NCBI RefSeq assembly: GCF_003352085.1
Contig: NZ_CP025804.1
Coordinates: 558,001-622,000, forward strand
Length of the DNA: 64,000 nt
Direction of reading: 5' to 3'
From: Sulfitobacter sp. SK012
Lineage (GTDB): Bacteria > Pseudomonadota > Alphaproteobacteria > Rhodobacterales > Rhodobacteraceae
In this document: piece after piece, positions 17,075 to 27,556 of the stretch
How the letters are laid out: each line of letters opens with the position of its first letter
Position numbering within the stretch: the stretch's first letter is position 1
The notes under the pieces: generated by a model
Databases searched by the model: none
What the model saw: only the letters and a program-made list of their open reading frames with translations
Told to the model about the DNA's origin: nothing
Position numbers and translations under genes: made by a program

Positions 17075-19243
17075 ATGACAATCACTGCCGACGACCTGAT
17101 TGCCCTCGTTCGGGCCTATAACCCGAAAACCAATGAATCATTGATCCGTGAGGCATTTGCCTACGGCGCGCGGATGCACGACGGTCAGTTGCGCCACTCC
17201 GGGGAAGCGTATTTTACGCATCCCGTCGCAGTCGCAGCCATCCTATCAGAGCAAAAACTTGACGATGCCACCATCATCACGGCGTTGTTGCATGACACCA
17301 TCGAGGATACCAAGGCGTCCTACTCAGAGGTCGAAAAGATCTTTGGGAATGAGGTTGCTGAGCTTGTTGATGGGGTCACCAAACTTACCAATCTGCAGCT
17401 ACATTCCAATGAAACCAAGCAAGCCGAGAACTTTCGCAAGCTGTTTATGGCGATGTCCAAGGACATGCGGGTTATTTTGGTCAAGCTGAGTGACCGTCTG
17501 CACAACATGCGTACGATCAAATCCATGCGCCCTGACAAACAAAGCCAGAAGGCGCGTGAGACGATGGACATCTATGCGCCACTTGCAGGTCGCATGGGGA
17601 TGCAATGGATGCGCGAAGAGCTGGAGGATTTGGCGTTTCGTGTGCTGAATCCCGAAGGCCGGGCCAGCATCATTCGGCGTTTCATCACCTTGCAACGCGA
17701 AACGGGCGACGTGATCCAGCGTATCACCACGGACATGCGCGGCGAGCTGGAAAAGGGCGTGATCGAGGCGGATGTATTTGGCCGTGCGAAAAAACCCTAT
17801 TCGATATGGCGAAAGATGCAGGAAAAAGAGCTTTCGTTTTCGCGGCTGTCTGACATTTACGGCTTTCGGATTATCACGGAAACTGAAGAAGACTGTTACC
17901 GGACGCTTGGCGCTATTCATCAACGTTGGCGGGCGGTACCGGGTCGCTTCAAAGATTACATCAGCCAACCCAAAACCAACGGGTACCGTTCGATCCACAC
18001 AACTGTTTCAGGACGCGACGGAAAGCGGGTTGAGGTGCAAATTCGCACGCAACAAATGCATGACGTAGCGGAAACCGGCGTGGCTGCGCATTGGTCGTAT
18101 CGCGACGGTGTGCGCTCGAAGAACCCTTTTGCTGTGGATCCGGCCAAGTGGATTGCTCAGCTGACCGAACAGTTTGACGCTGAAGAAAACCACGAAGATT
18201 TCCTCGAGGCGGTTAAACTTGAGATGTATGCCGACAAGGTGTTCTGCTTTACCCCCAAGGGTGAAGTGGTCAAGTTGCCACGTGGCGCGACGCCTATCGA
18301 TTTTGCCTATGCGATCCATACGCGTATTGGGTCGGCTTGTGTTGGGGCAAAGATCGACGGAATGCGGGTGCCGTTGTGGACCCGGATCAAAAACGGTCAG
18401 TCGGTTGAGATCATCACCGCGCAGGGCCAGACGCCACAGGTCACTTGGCTGGATGTCGCTACGACGGGCAAGGCGAAGTCAGCGATCCGTCGGTCCTTGC
18501 GAGAAGTCGATCGCGAACGGTTTATCAAGCTCGGGCGTGAGCTCGCGCGCTCTGCTTTTGAGCATGTGGGAAAGCGCGCCACGGACAAAGCGCTATCCGC
18601 AGCTGCGCGCAATATGCGGCTTAAAAACGCGGATGAGCTTTTGGCGTTGTTGGGCAGTGCAGAATTGACCGGACGCGAAGCCGTGCAATCAGTCTATCCT
18701 GATTTGTTGCCGGAACGCGGGGATCATGTTGACCATCGGCGCGCAGTTGTGGGGCTTGAGCCGGGCCAGTCTTTTGACCGCGCACCTTGCTGCCAGCCTT
18801 TGCCAGGCGAGCGGATTATTGGGATCACGTTCCGGGGCAGGGGCGTGACAGTCCATGCTATCGATTGCGAACGGCTTAGTCTGTACGAAAGTCAACCTGA
18901 GCGGTGGCTTGATCTGCGTTGGCATGACGGCAGCCACGCAGCTGTTTATGGGGTAACGCTGGACCTGACGATCGGGAATGATGCTGGGGTATTGGGCCGC
19001 ATCTGTACGCTCATCGGCGAAGCGGCGGCTAATATATCTGATCTGAGCTTTATGGAGCGTAAATCAGATTTCTTCCGGCTGTTTATTCATGTTGATTTGC
19101 GCAATGTTGAACATCTGCATTCCTTGATGCTGACGCTTGAAGCCGAAAGCCACGTCGCGGAAATCGTTCGGTTTCGCGACCCTTCGGCTGGGGGGCCTGT
19201 GGGCGACAAACCTGCAAAACAAGACGCTAGGTCCGACGCGTGA
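17075..19243 (+). CDS. Bifunctional (p)ppGpp synthetase/hydrolase (RelA/SpoT homologue)
   Basis: Long RSH enzyme of 722 residues that makes and degrades (p)ppGpp, the stringent-response alarmone. Domains in order: HD hydrolase (His49 in FTHP, and LLHDTIEDT at about 71-79), synthetase (SRLSDIYGFRII, then GYRSIHTTVSG and EVQIRTQQMHDVAE), TGS (CFTPKGEVVKLPRGATPIDF), and a C-terminal ACT domain. Both HD residues and the synthetase core are present, so it should be bifunctional, as usual when alphaproteobacteria have one long RSH. ATG 17075 is chosen over a TTG 12 bases upstream. It overlaps the DUF2062 gene by four bases. Confidence 0.96.
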   Translation: MTITADDLIALVRAYNPKTNESLIREAFAYGARMHDGQLRHSGEAYFTHPVAVAAILSEQKLDDATIITALLHDTIEDTKASYSEVEKIFGNEVAELVDGVTKLTNLQLHSNETKQAENFRKLFMAMSKDMRVILVKLSDRLHNMRTIKSMRPDKQSQKARETMDIYAPLAGRMGMQWMREELEDLAFRVLNPEGRASIIRRFITLQRETGDVIQRITTDMRGELEKGVIEADVFGRAKKPYSIWRKMQEKELSFSRLSDIYGFRIITETEEDCYRTLGAIHQRWRAVPGRFKDYISQPKTNGYRSIHTTVSGRDGKRVEVQIRTQQMHDVAETGVAAHWSYRDGVRSKNPFAVDPAKWIAQLTEQFDAEENHEDFLEAVKLEMYADKVFCFTPKGEVVKLPRGATPIDFAYAIHTRIGSACVGAKIDGMRVPLWTRIKNGQSVEIITAQGQTPQVTWLDVATTGKAKSAIRRSLREVDRERFIKLGRELARSAFEHVGKRATDKALSAAARNMRLKNADELLALLGSAELTGREAVQSVYPDLLPERGDHVDHRRAVVGLEPGQSFDRAPCCQPLPGERIIGITFRGRGVTVHAIDCERLSLYESQPERWLDLRWHDGSHAAVYGVTLDLTIGNDAGVLGRICTLIGEAAANISDLSFMERKSDFFRLFIHVDLRNVEHLHSLMLTLEAESHVAEIVRFRDPSAGGPVGDKPAKQDARSDA

Positions 19244-19896
19244 TTTTCAAGCGCAGAAATCCCAAGCCAATGTTGCGCGCCATGGCGGAGTTCATGTGGC
19301 CGCGTGGCGGTTGGGCGCGTGCGTTTCACTATGTCAAACACCGGATGCGCCGTTTGCCTGACAGCCCGGAACGTATTGCGCGCGGCATCTGGGCGGGAGT
19401 TTTCACCACCTTTACACCGTTCTATGGATTGCATTTTATCGTTGCAGGCTTGGCGTCAAGGGTCATGCGGGGCAATCTTCTGGCAGCCTTGATGGCGACG
19501 TTTTTTGGCAATCCATTGACCTATGTGCCGATTGGGCTGACATCGCTTAAGTCCGGGCACTGGCTTTTGGGAACCCAAATGGACGCGGAAGTTCACCGGT
19601 CGTTTGGGGGTAAATTCGCGGATGCGGGCAGCGATTTATGGTTTAATATCCTCGCGATCTTTAGCGACCGAGAGGCCGACTGGCGTGGGCTTATCGTGTT
19701 CTGGAACGAGGTTTTTTACCCCTACCTGATTGGCGGAATAATTCCGGGTATTATTTGTGGATCCATTGCTTACTATTTGTCAGTCCCGCTGATCCGCGCC
19801 TACCAGAAACGCCGCAAGGGCGCGATCAAGGCGAAATTTGAGGCCCTGAAACAAAAGGCGGCCGCCAAGGCTGACGCCAAGCGAAAAGCCGACTAG
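19240..19896 (+). CDS. DUF2062-domain membrane protein
   Basis: A 218-residue inner-membrane protein with a GTG start that overlaps the rsh stop codon (four bases). DUF2062 features are visible: [19 protein letters not shown] in the first membrane region, [12 protein letters not shown] after the second, and [19 protein letters not shown] near the C terminus, ending in a basic Ala/Lys tail. The biochemical role of the family is not established. Its place in the rpoZ-rsh-pdxJ run is conserved in Rhodobacterales, as far as I know from the group. Confidence 0.85.
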   Translation: MIFKRRNPKPMLRAMAEFMWPRGGWARAFHYVKHRMRRLPDSPERIARGIWAGVFTTFTPFYGLHFIVAGLASRVMRGNLLAALMATFFGNPLTYVPIGLTSLKSGHWLLGTQMDAEVHRSFGGKFADAGSDLWFNILAIFSDREADWRGLIVFWNEVFYPYLIGGIIPGIICGSIAYYLSVPLIRAYQKRRKGAIKAKFEALKQKAAAKADAKRKAD

Positions 19897-19927
19897 ATTG
19901 TCAGGTAAGATAAAGAGGGACTCAGAT

Positions 19928-20683
19928 ATGGTTGAGCATAAGAAACTTAGGCTTGGCGTTAACATTGACCACGTGGCGACCGTGCGCAACGCGCGAGGCG
20001 GGGCCTATCCTGATCCACTGCGGGCAGCACAGATCGCACAAGAGGCCGGGGCCGATGGCATCACGGCCCACCTTCGGGAGGACCGCCGTCACATTTCGGA
20101 CGCGGATATCGAAGGGTTGATGGAGGTGCTGAACGTGCCTTTGAATTTTGAAATGGCCGCCACAGAAGAGATGCAAAAGATAGCTTTGCGCCACAAGCCT
20201 CACGCGGTTTGCCTTGTGCCTGAGAAGCGGGAAGAACGCACCACTGAAGGCGGGCTGGAAGTTGCGCGAGAAGAAAATCGGCTGGCGCATTTCATCGCGC
20301 CGCTGCGTGAGGCAGGCAGCAGGGTTAGTATTTTTATTGCTGCAGACCAGCGCCAGATCGAAGCTGCGAACCGGATCGGTGCCGAAATAATTGAGCTGCA
20401 CACCGGAGCCTACTGCGACGCTTTTGCCGAAGGGAATTGGACTGAGGCGCAAAAGGAGCTGAAGCGACTTGCGGAGATGTCGACATTTGCTGATGAACTG
20501 GGTTTGGAGGTGCATGCAGGTCACGGGCTGACGTACGACACGGTGTCGCCTGTCGCGGCATTTCCCGAAGTGCGAGAGCTGAACATCGGGCATTTCCTGA
20601 TTGGTGAGGCAATTTTCCTTGGGCTTGAGCCGGCGATCAAAGAGATGCGCCAGCTGATGGATTTGGCGCGCGAAGACCTATGA
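19928..20683 (+). CDS. pdxJ: Pyridoxine 5'-phosphate synthase
   Basis: Condenses 1-deoxy-D-xylulose 5-phosphate with 3-amino-2-oxopropyl phosphate to give pyridoxine phosphate. The 251-residue TIM-barrel protein starts [20 protein letters not shown], followed by the strictly typical [24 protein letters not shown] and [16 protein letters not shown]; later [11 protein letters not shown] and [12 protein letters not shown] carry phosphate- and substrate-binding residues. The ATG at 19928 is preferred over the TTG 30 bases upstream. Its stop overlaps the acpS start by four bases, the usual pdxJ-acpS pair. Confidence 0.97.
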   Translation: MVEHKKLRLGVNIDHVATVRNARGGAYPDPLRAAQIAQEAGADGITAHLREDRRHISDADIEGLMEVLNVPLNFEMAATEEMQKIALRHKPHAVCLVPEKREERTTEGGLEVAREENRLAHFIAPLREAGSRVSIFIAADQRQIEAANRIGAEIIELHTGAYCDAFAEGNWTEAQKELKRLAEMSTFADELGLEVHAGHGLTYDTVSPVAAFPEVRELNIGHFLIGEAIFLGLEPAIKEMRQLMDLAREDL

Positions 20684-21093
20684 TCCTCGGAATCGGCACG
20701 GATCTGGCGAATATTGAACGTATTCAGGGTACGCTTGACCGCTTTGGCGACAGGTTTCGGAACCGCGTTTTCACACAAACTGAACAGCGCAAAGCGGAGC
20801 GCCGCAAGGATGTCGCCGGCACTTACGCCAAACGCTGGGCCGCCAAGGAAGCGTGCTCCAAAGCGTTGGGAACAGGCTTGCGCATGGGGATCAGTTGGCG
20901 GGACATGGCGGTAAGCAATCTGCGCACGGGTCAGCCGGTGATGGAGGTCACAGGTTGGGCCGCAGAACGGTTGGCGCAGATGACCCCTGAAGGGCACGAG
21001 GCCGTCATTCATGTGACGTTGACGGATGATCATCCTTGGGCGCAGGCCTTTGTGGTGATCGAAGCACGGCTGTTGCCTGCCGCCCCGCCTTGA
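20680..21093 (+). CDS. acpS: Holo-[acyl-carrier-protein] synthase
   Basis: Transfers 4'-phosphopantetheine from CoA to the serine of apo-ACP. The 137-residue trimeric-type PPTase has the N-terminal [15 protein letters not shown] with metal ligand Asp8 and the second motif [18 protein letters not shown] with Glu57 as metal ligand. Length is normal for AcpS. It is coupled to pdxJ by a four-base overlap, and lepB begins 55 bases downstream. Confidence 0.96.
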   Translation: MILGIGTDLANIERIQGTLDRFGDRFRNRVFTQTEQRKAERRKDVAGTYAKRWAAKEACSKALGTGLRMGISWRDMAVSNLRTGQPVMEVTGWAAERLAQMTPEGHEAVIHVTLTDDHPWAQAFVVIEARLLPAAPP

Positions 21094-21148
21094 CAGTAGC
21101 GGTCCCCGCCCGCATGTAACCTCAAACCAGACCCAAGGGAGCGCCTGA

Positions 21149-21973
21149 ATGGCCGCCAAGGAACAGACCGGCAATGCCATTGTCGAAACCGTCAAAACCG
21201 TTGTCTACGCTCTGCTGATTGCGGGCGTATTTCGCACGTTGTTTTTTCAGCCTTTCTGGATCCCATCGGGGTCGATGAAAGAGACTTTGCTGATCGGTGA
21301 TTTCCTCTTTGTAAACAAGATGGCGTATGGGTATTCCTACTCCTCTTGTCCCTCCATACCGGCTGTCGGACTTGATGCGCAAAAGCTGTGTGGATTCCTC
21401 GATGGGGACAACACGCGCATCTGGGGCGGTGACCCTGAGCGCGGTGATGTTGTGGTGTTTCGCCATCCGATCGCGGGTAGCGATTATATCAAGCGTTTGG
21501 TAGGACTGCCGGGCGACACTGTTCAGGTCACGGGCGGCGTGCTGATCCTCAATGGAACACCGGTTGAGTTAGAAGATGACGGTGACTTTTCTGAGCTGAT
21601 GGAATTGCAGGGACCACAAGGTTTGCGCCCGCGCTGCGAAAACGGCGCAGTGGGGCAAGGCGGCACCTGCATCAAAAGCCGCCAAATTGAGACATTGCCC
21701 GGCGGCGTCAGCCACCCGATTTTAAACATTGGGAATCAGCAATCTGACAATACGGGCATCTACACGGTGCCTGCTAGGCATTATTTCTTTATGGGCGACA
21801 ACCGCGATAACTCTGCTGACAGCCGGCTTGCACAGCAAGCTGGTGGCGTTGGCTTTGTGCCTTATGAGAACCTCATCGGTCGCGCAGACCGGATCATGTT
21901 TAGTTCCGCAGGTCGTTCAATGTTGTTCTTTTGGACATGGCGCTCAGATCGCTTTTTCAAAGCGGTCCGGTGA
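21149..21973 (+). CDS. lepB: Signal peptidase I
   Basis: Membrane serine protease that removes signal peptides from secreted proteins. The 274-residue protein has one N-terminal membrane segment ([20 protein letters not shown]), then box B with nucleophile Ser42 in [15 protein letters not shown], box D with general base Lys115 in [13 protein letters not shown], and box [16 protein letters not shown]. It carries an insertion with cysteine pairs (SSCPSI and a loop with [16 protein letters not shown]) that may form periplasmic disulfides. The stop TGA overlaps the GTG start of rnc. Confidence 0.97.
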   Translation: MAAKEQTGNAIVETVKTVVYALLIAGVFRTLFFQPFWIPSGSMKETLLIGDFLFVNKMAYGYSYSSCPSIPAVGLDAQKLCGFLDGDNTRIWGGDPERGDVVVFRHPIAGSDYIKRLVGLPGDTVQVTGGVLILNGTPVELEDDGDFSELMELQGPQGLRPRCENGAVGQGGTCIKSRQIETLPGGVSHPILNIGNQQSDNTGIYTVPARHYFFMGDNRDNSADSRLAQQAGGVGFVPYENLIGRADRIMFSSAGRSMLFFWTWRSDRFFKAVR

Positions 21974-22656
21974 AACTGTCTGCGGAACTTAAAGCCTTTG
22001 AGGGCCGATTGGGGTATAAATTCACCTCTCCGGCATTGCTGAACCAAGCGATCACCCACGCGTCGGTTTCATCGCCCAATCGAGATGACAATCAACGGCT
22101 TGAGTTTCTTGGTGACCGGGTGCTGGGGTTGGTAATGGCCGAAGCATTGCTGGAACTGGATCCGGGTGCTGCGGAAGGCCTGCTTGCCCCGCGCTTCAAC
22201 GCGCTGGTACGCAAAGAAACCTGCGCAGATGTGGCACGTGACGTTGATATCGGAGCGGTGTTGCGGCTGGGTCGGTCAGAGATGTTGTCGGGTGGCCGGC
22301 GCAAGCTGGCTTTGCTGGGCGACGCAACCGAAGCGGTCATTGCCGCTGTTTACCTAGACGGTGGCTTTGATGCCTCCAAAGCGTTGATCCTGAGGCTTTG
22401 GGGAGATCGGATTGCCTCTGTCGAAGAGGACGCGCGCGATCCAAAAACTGCGTTGCAAGAATGGGCGCAGGCACGTGGGTTTGCGCCACCTACCTATGAT
22501 ACAACGGGGCGTGAAGGGCCGGATCACGCGCCGGTTTTCACAATTACGGTAACGATCGATAATGGCGACGCGGCACATGCCACCGCCGGATCGAAACGCG
22601 CCGCCGAACAGGCTGCAGCGATGACGCTGTTGACGCAATTGGAGACAGAGACATGA
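21970..22656 (+). CDS. rnc: Ribonuclease III
   Basis: Cleaves double-stranded RNA in rRNA and mRNA maturation. The 228-residue protein from GTG 21970 has the RNase III signature [20 protein letters not shown] (Glu45, Asp49) and the second acidic site [17 protein letters not shown], followed by a double-stranded-RNA-binding domain ([14 protein letters not shown] ... [15 protein letters not shown]). The frame is open into lepB (ATG 21931), but GTG 21970 gives family length and couples with the lepB stop. Rnc overlaps era by four bases, the widespread lepB-rnc-era-recO order. Confidence 0.95.
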   Translation: MKLSAELKAFEGRLGYKFTSPALLNQAITHASVSSPNRDDNQRLEFLGDRVLGLVMAEALLELDPGAAEGLLAPRFNALVRKETCADVARDVDIGAVLRLGRSEMLSGGRRKLALLGDATEAVIAAVYLDGGFDASKALILRLWGDRIASVEEDARDPKTALQEWAQARGFAPPTYDTTGREGPDHAPVFTITVTIDNGDAAHATAGSKRAAEQAAAMTLLTQLETET

Positions 22657-23561
22657 GCAAACGCGCGGGTTTCGTCGCCCTTATCGGAGAGCCGAACGCC
22701 GGCAAATCCACCCTGCTTAACCGTGTGGTTGGTGCCAAAGTCAGCATTGTGACCCACAAGGTTCAAACGACGCGCGCACGCATTCGCGGCGTCGCGATGG
22801 CCGATCAAAGCCAGATCGTTTTCGTGGACACACCGGGCTTGTTTCAGCCACGCCGTCGTTTGGACCGGGCAATGGTTGCTGCTGCGTGGGGCGGTGCGTC
22901 GGACGCTGATGTGGTGGTCCTGTTGATCGAAGCTAACCGTGGCATGACCGAAGGCGTTGAGCGCATCCTTGAAGGGTTGGACGAGATTGGTAAGGGCCGC
23001 AAAGTAGCCTTGGCGATCAATAAGATCGACCGTGTGGATGCCCCGGTATTGCTTGGCCTTAGCGAAAAGATGAACGCCCGCTATGAGTTTGAAGAGACCT
23101 TTATGATCTCTGCAGAGCGCGGCCACGGTGTGGACGCGTTGCGCGACTGGCTGGCGGGGCAGCTGCCCGAGGGCCCGTGGCTTTATCCCGAAGACCAAAT
23201 CGCAGACTTGCCGATGCGGATGATTGCGGCGGAAATGACTCGCGAAAAACTGACCCTACGCTTGCATCAGGAATTGCCGTATCAGCTGACCGTTGAGACG
23301 GAAGGCTGGGAAGAACGCAAGGACGGAACCGCACGGATTGATCAGTTGATCTATGTCATTCGCGACGGGCACAAAGGGATCGTGCTTGGCCACAAAGGCG
23401 AGACGATCAAGGCTGTCAGTAAAGCTGCACGCGAAGAGATTGAAGAGTTTCTAGGTCGTCGGGTTCATCTGTTTTTGCAGGTTAAAGTGCGGCCAAATTG
23501 GCTAGATGAAGCGGAACGCTACACCGAAATGGGGCTAGATTTCAAAGATGGTAATAGCTGA
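22653..23561 (+). CDS. era: GTPase Era
   Basis: Essential GTPase for 30S ribosome assembly that binds the 3' end of 16S rRNA. In 302 residues it shows G1 [19 protein letters not shown]2 [10 protein letters not shown]3 [15 protein letters not shown]4 ALAINKID and a C-terminal KH domain with [18 protein letters not shown]. Start ATG overlaps the rnc stop by four bases. Nothing unusual apart from the compact gene packing. Confidence 0.97.
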   Translation: MSKRAGFVALIGEPNAGKSTLLNRVVGAKVSIVTHKVQTTRARIRGVAMADQSQIVFVDTPGLFQPRRRLDRAMVAAAWGGASDADVVVLLIEANRGMTEGVERILEGLDEIGKGRKVALAINKIDRVDAPVLLGLSEKMNARYEFEETFMISAERGHGVDALRDWLAGQLPEGPWLYPEDQIADLPMRMIAAEMTREKLTLRLHQELPYQLTVETEGWEERKDGTARIDQLIYVIRDGHKGIVLGHKGETIKAVSKAAREEIEEFLGRRVHLFLQVKVRPNWLDEAERYTEMGLDFKDGNS

Positions 23562-23621
23562 TAATTTACCAGATCTACCTTGCGGCGCGGGTAGTTTTTC
23601 AACCGAATTCTGGGGGTGCAT

Positions 23622-23951
23622 GTGCCTCGTCTGACTGCACGTTTCTGGGTGGACGCCTATTTGGCGCGTTTGCGAATCCAAGACATCCCTGGATTTGTTG
23701 TAGCACACGGGGATGATACTGGCGGCGCGGTATTGGTTAAGCTGAACACGCTCGACGGACAGGCGGTCTTGTTTCAACGCTCATTTGATTTGATGACGGG
23801 CGATCGAAGGTGGGTCGAACTGGCTGCAGGCGCTGAGGCGGAAATCGATGAGGTTGCTAATCGGCAACGTGGGTTTGACCCTGATCTTTGGATCATCGAA
23901 GTGGAGGACCGCGCGGGGCGGCACCTGCTGGACGCCGAAGGGTTAGGCTGA
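23622..23951 (+). CDS. DUF1491-family protein
   Basis: A 109-residue soluble protein. The sequence [17 protein letters not shown] near the N terminus and [20 protein letters not shown] near the C terminus are what I know as DUF1491, a family found mostly in alphaproteobacteria and commonly encoded between era and recO; no biochemical role is established. GTG 23622 is used; GTG 23616 is equally possible. It overlaps recO by a single base (TGATG). Confidence 0.8.
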   Translation: MPRLTARFWVDAYLARLRIQDIPGFVVAHGDDTGGAVLVKLNTLDGQAVLFQRSFDLMTGDRRWVELAAGAEAEIDEVANRQRGFDPDLWIIEVEDRAGRHLLDAEGLG

Positions 23952-24676
23952 TGGAGTGGCGCGATCAGGGGATATTGCTGAACACGCGCTGCCACGCAGA
24001 AACTTCTGTGATCATCGAAGTTTTTACACCGTCTCAGGGCAAACACGCAGGCATTGTCCGAGGCGGGACAAGCCGCAAGATCGCGCCCATTCTACAGCCG
24101 GGTGCGCAGCTTGATGTGATGTGGCGCGCCCGACTTGAGGACCACATCGGAGCATTCACTGTTGAGCCGGTTCGGAGCCGGGCGGCCATTGTGATGTCGG
24201 ACCGTCTCGCGCTGGCGGGATTGAATGCGGTGACGGGGATGCTGTCGTTCTGTCTGCCAGAACGGGAACCGCATTTGGCGCTCTACCAGCGATCTGAAGC
24301 GTTGCTCGACCTGCTTGGTGAAAATGAACTTTGGCCGCTGGCCTATCTGCGTTGGGAAGTTAGCCTGCTCGAAGGAATGGGCCATGGCCTTGATTTGAGT
24401 GCCTGTGCCGTGACGGGTGCACAGGAAGAGTTGATCTATGTTTCCCCAAAATCTGGGCGCGCTGTGTCTGCCGAAGGGGCTGGGGAATGGGCGGATCGGA
24501 TGTTGCCGTTACCGGATGTTTTGCGCGGCCAAGGCGATGCGAGCGATGCCGAGATTGCCGTGGCGTTTCGGACTACGGGATACTTTCTAGAGACCCATTT
24601 GGCGCAAGGTTTGGGATCACGACCGTTGCCGCAAGCGCGCGCTCGGTTCATCGAGGCATTCAGTCGGTTGCTGTAA
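23951..24676 (+). CDS. recO: DNA repair protein RecO
   Basis: Mediator of the RecFOR pathway; helps load RecA on gaps. The 241-residue protein begins [19 protein letters not shown], an OB-fold as in other RecO proteins, with [20 protein letters not shown], and continues into the helical C-terminal domain containing [17 protein letters not shown]. The length is typical. Its last 17 bases overlap the 3' end of the convergent META-domain gene, so the two mRNAs would be complementary at their ends. Confidence 0.94.
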   Translation: MEWRDQGILLNTRCHAETSVIIEVFTPSQGKHAGIVRGGTSRKIAPILQPGAQLDVMWRARLEDHIGAFTVEPVRSRAAIVMSDRLALAGLNAVTGMLSFCLPEREPHLALYQRSEALLDLLGENELWPLAYLRWEVSLLEGMGHGLDLSACAVTGAQEELIYVSPKSGRAVSAEGAGEWADRMLPLPDVLRGQGDASDAEIAVAFRTTGYFLETHLAQGLGSRPLPQARARFIEAFSRLL

Positions 24677-25052
24677 ATACCATCGAAAGGCCGTCAGGAT
24701 TGGACAATATTAATGTGTCGCCGGCGACTTCGGATAATGATGCCGCTGAAAGGGCTGCCAGAAAGACAGACTCTGTGGCGAGGTCAGGACACGCACGTCT
24801 TGTTGCAGCAATAGGGCCAGCTTCGAACCATGGATAAGGCGCAGACATTGTGGCGGTGTAGCTGTTGCACGGCGCGTCGCCCGCAATGCTGCCGGGTTCA
24901 GGAAAAAGCAAAGTTGCTTTAGCGTTGAAGGGTTCGCCGTTCAGCTCCGTCAAAGTCCAAATCTGATCATCGGCCCCGTAAGCGCGCACGGTTTCATCGC
25001 CTTGGCAGGCACCTAGTACGGCAGCAGAAATCAAGGCGGCAGCGAACTTCAA
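24660..25052 (-). CDS. META-domain (HslJ-like) lipoprotein
   Basis: A 130-residue probable outer-membrane lipoprotein. The leader ends in a good lipobox, LGAC (Cys16), and the rest fits the META/HslJ fold: [34 protein letters not shown] with the typical core cysteine, and [15 protein letters not shown] with the second. HslJ-type proteins are linked to heat or novobiocin tolerance in E. coli, but the role is not defined. The start is TTG and overlaps the TetR stop (TTGA). Its 3' end overlaps recO by 17 bases. Confidence 0.85.
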   Translation of the reverse strand: MKFAAALISAAVLGACQGDETVRAYGADDQIWTLTELNGEPFNAKATLLFPEPGSIAGDAPCNSYTATMSAPYPWFEAGPIAATRRACPDLATESVFLAALSAASLSEVAGDTLILSNPDGLSMVFTATD

Positions 25053-25570
25053 GACAACGCCAGCACTGTGTCGACAAGCGCGCCAAACGCAGCTTCGGCA
25101 TCTTCGTCGTTGGAGAGTTGGGGAAGGCCGATCAAGCTGGCCAGCAATGCACGTGCAAAGGCCGGATTTCGCAAACCGAGTTGGCGAAGAAGATGGGTAA
25201 GGTACGTCAATCTTTCTGCATCAACCTCGGCCAACGTTGCAGCGACCTGCGGGGTGGTCCGGGACCAAAGGCGCAAAGCCGTTTCCGACGGGTCAGACAG
25301 AATCGTCCGGCCAAACTGGCGCAAGCGTTGATCAGCAGAGCCGTCCGAGCGCAAAAGATCGAGCACCTCGGCCAGAGCTTCCGCTTGCCACTGGCGCAAT
25401 AGCGCGTCGTGATACGCAGGTACGTCCTTGAAATGCCAATAGAATGAGCCTTTTGTCGTCCCGAGTTGGCGTGCCAAAGGCTCGGCTGCCAATGCCGTAG
25501 GGCCCCGCATTTGCAGGGCATCAAAGCCAGCGGCGATCCAGCGGTCGGGTGTCAATTTTGATGTGCTCAT
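25049..25570 (-). CDS. TetR/AcrR-family transcriptional regulator
   Basis: A 173-residue repressor-type protein. The N-terminal TetR HTH is clear: DRWIAAGFDALQMRGPTALA, then ARQLGTTKGSFYWHFKD, whose F-Y-W-H-F recognition helix is diagnostic. The C-terminal ligand-binding domain is short and unassigned. ATG 25570 gives the family start; the frame continues about 18 codons upstream without a better start. It is upstream of and translationally coupled to the META lipoprotein, which may be a target; the ligand is unknown. Confidence 0.9.
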   Translation of the reverse strand: MSTSKLTPDRWIAAGFDALQMRGPTALAAEPLARQLGTTKGSFYWHFKDVPAYHDALLRQWQAEALAEVLDLLRSDGSADQRLRQFGRTILSDPSETALRLWSRTTPQVAATLAEVDAERLTYLTHLLRQLGLRNPAFARALLASLIGLPQLSNDEDAEAAFGALVDTVLALS

Positions 25571-25731
25571 GTTCCGCTCACTAGGCCTGCACCCAAGAGA
25601 GCGCAAGGGCCGTTCAACTTGCATTTGGTCGCGCGCGAATTGTCGCTCAGATCATAGGTTATTGGGGGTGCCAAACGCAGGTTTGCACACGCAAACCGCT
25701 CCAAGACTGTTATTAGCGGCTTACGATTGCG

Positions 25732-27414
25732 TCACCCTAGGATGCGGCGCGCAATCACCTGTGCTTGAATTTCAGCTGCACCTTCAAAGATGTTGAGGAT
25801 ACGTGCATCGCATAACACCCGGCTAATTTTGTATTCCAGCGCAAAGCCGTTGCCGCCATGTATTTGCAGACCGTTGTCCGCAGCGGCCCAGGCAACGCGG
25901 GCACCTAGCAGCTTTGCCATGCCTGCTTCTACGTCGCAGCGGCGGCCCTCATCTTTTTCGAAAGCGCTGAAATAGGTGAGCTGGCGCGCAACCATGATCT
26001 CAACCGCCATCATCGCAAGCTTTGAGGATACCCGCGGGAAATTGATGAGCGACTTGCCAAATTGCTTGCGGTCGATCGCATACTGCATCGAGAGGTCGAG
26101 TGCCGATTGCGCCACACCAATCGCGCGCGCCGCCGTCTGAATGCGGGCGCTTTCAAAGGTTTCCATCAGTTGTTTAAAGCCTTTGCCTTCTTCACCGCCG
26201 AGCAGGTTTTCTGATTTCACTTCAAATCCGTCGAATGCCAATTCGTATTCTTTCATGCCGCGGTAACCGAGCACTTCAATCTCGCCGCCGGTCATGCCGG
26301 GGGTCGGAAAGGGGTCGGCAACGCCTCCCGGCGCTTTTTCAGCTAGGAACATCGACAAGCCTTTGTAGTTAGTTGTCGTCGGGTCTGTTCGCGCGAGCAG
26401 GGTCATGACTTGGGTGCGCGCGGCATGCGTGATCCAGGTCTTATTGCCCGTGACTTTATACATATCGCCATCTTTTACCGCGCGGGTGCGCAACGCGCCC
26501 AAGTCGGAACCAGTGTTTGGCTCAGTGAAAACAGCCGTTGGCAGCGTTTCTGCAGAGGCGATGCGGGGCAGCCACTTCGCTTTTTGCGCGTCGGTGCCAC
26601 CTGCGATTATCAGCTCCGCGGCGATTTCTGAACGGGTGCCCAACGACCCCACGCCGATATATCCGCGTGAAAGTTCTTCGGAAACGACACACATGGACGC
26701 TTTGCTAAGGCCAAAACCGCCGTATTCCTCGGGAATTGTCAGGCCGAAGACGCCCATTTCGGCCAATTCCTCGATGACCTCCATTGGAATCAGTTCATCT
26801 TTGAGGTGCCATTCATGCGCAAATGGCTCAATCTTTTCGACAGCATAGCGGCGAAACTGCTCGCGAATCATCTCTAACTCATCATCGAGGCCGGACGCTC
26901 CAACGGTGATATTGGCCGAATGCTCCTGCATAAGCGCGACCAAACGGGTGCGAGCGGCTTGGGTATTGCCACCTTGCGTCAGGGCCATGATCGCGGGGTC
27001 CATCAGCGCACGCTGGTCGTCTTGGCCCAGACCAAGGTCCTGCAGACGGACGATTTCACCCTGATTCATCTGGATGCCGCCGTAGATCTGCCAAAGGTAT
27101 TCGCCAAATGTGATCTGGTGCAGCAACTGTTCGGTCTCGCCGAATCGGTTCTCGGCCTGCATGCGCGTGGCCCAGGCCTGCATCTGACGTAGCGCTTGGG
27201 CATAGGTCGCAAGCCACGCAAGCCCATGTGCAGCGGTTTGGTGTTGTTCAATCAGGCTTGCAGAAACACGCCCACCATCGGACACAAGCGCACGCACACT
27301 ATCTGTAGCTGTGGCCAACACCGTATCAACCGGGCCAAGCGCCGCCTTGGTCAATACTAACAGATCATCCAAAACAACTGGAGCGTCCACGTTCAACTGT
27401 CCATCGTGTGCCAT
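25732..27414 (-). CDS. mcd: Acyl-CoA dehydrogenase, probable (2S)-methylsuccinyl-CoA dehydrogenase
   Basis: FAD enzyme that in the ethylmalonyl-CoA pathway oxidises (2S)-methylsuccinyl-CoA to mesaconyl-CoA, passing electrons to ETF. At 560 residues it is much longer than the ~380 of ordinary acyl-CoA dehydrogenases: a ~170-residue helical N-terminal extension (ASLIEQHQTAAHGLAWLATY) precedes the dehydrogenase core (DELEMIREQFRRYAVEKIEP; FGLTIPEEYGGFGLS; TAVFTEPNTGSDLGALRTRA; DRKQFGKSLINFPRVSSKLA; NIFEGAAEIQAQVIARRIL). That extension is the feature I associate with Mcd, so the call is by family layout. ATG 27423 is an alternative start. EtfAB and cobalamin adenosyltransferase genes are also in the window. 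Confidence 0.85.
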   Translation of the reverse strand: MAHDGQLNVDAPVVLDDLLVLTKAALGPVDTVLATATDSVRALVSDGGRVSASLIEQHQTAAHGLAWLATYAQALRQMQAWATRMQAENRFGETEQLLHQITFGEYLWQIYGGIQMNQGEIVRLQDLGLGQDDQRALMDPAIMALTQGGNTQAARTRLVALMQEHSANITVGASGLDDELEMIREQFRRYAVEKIEPFAHEWHLKDELIPMEVIEELAEMGVFGLTIPEEYGGFGLSKASMCVVSEELSRGYIGVGSLGTRSEIAAELIIAGGTDAQKAKWLPRIASAETLPTAVFTEPNTGSDLGALRTRAVKDGDMYKVTGNKTWITHAARTQVMTLLARTDPTTTNYKGLSMFLAEKAPGGVADPFPTPGMTGGEIEVLGYRGMKEYELAFDGFEVKSENLLGGEEGKGFKQLMETFESARIQTAARAIGVAQSALDLSMQYAIDRKQFGKSLINFPRVSSKLAMMAVEIMVARQLTYFSAFEKDEGRRCDVEAGMAKLLGARVAWAAADNGLQIHGGNGFALEYKISRVLCDARILNIFEGAAEIQAQVIARRILG

Positions 27415-27556
27415 GTCTATCATCCCTATTTACTTGGGTTCCGCTTAATCCTTTCGCAGGTGCAGCGCAACAAAGATACGTTTTACCGCGACAATTTGGT
27501 TGAAAATTACGTGTGTTTTTGCGGCGTAGCATGTGGATGAGGTGTAAGGCGGAGGT

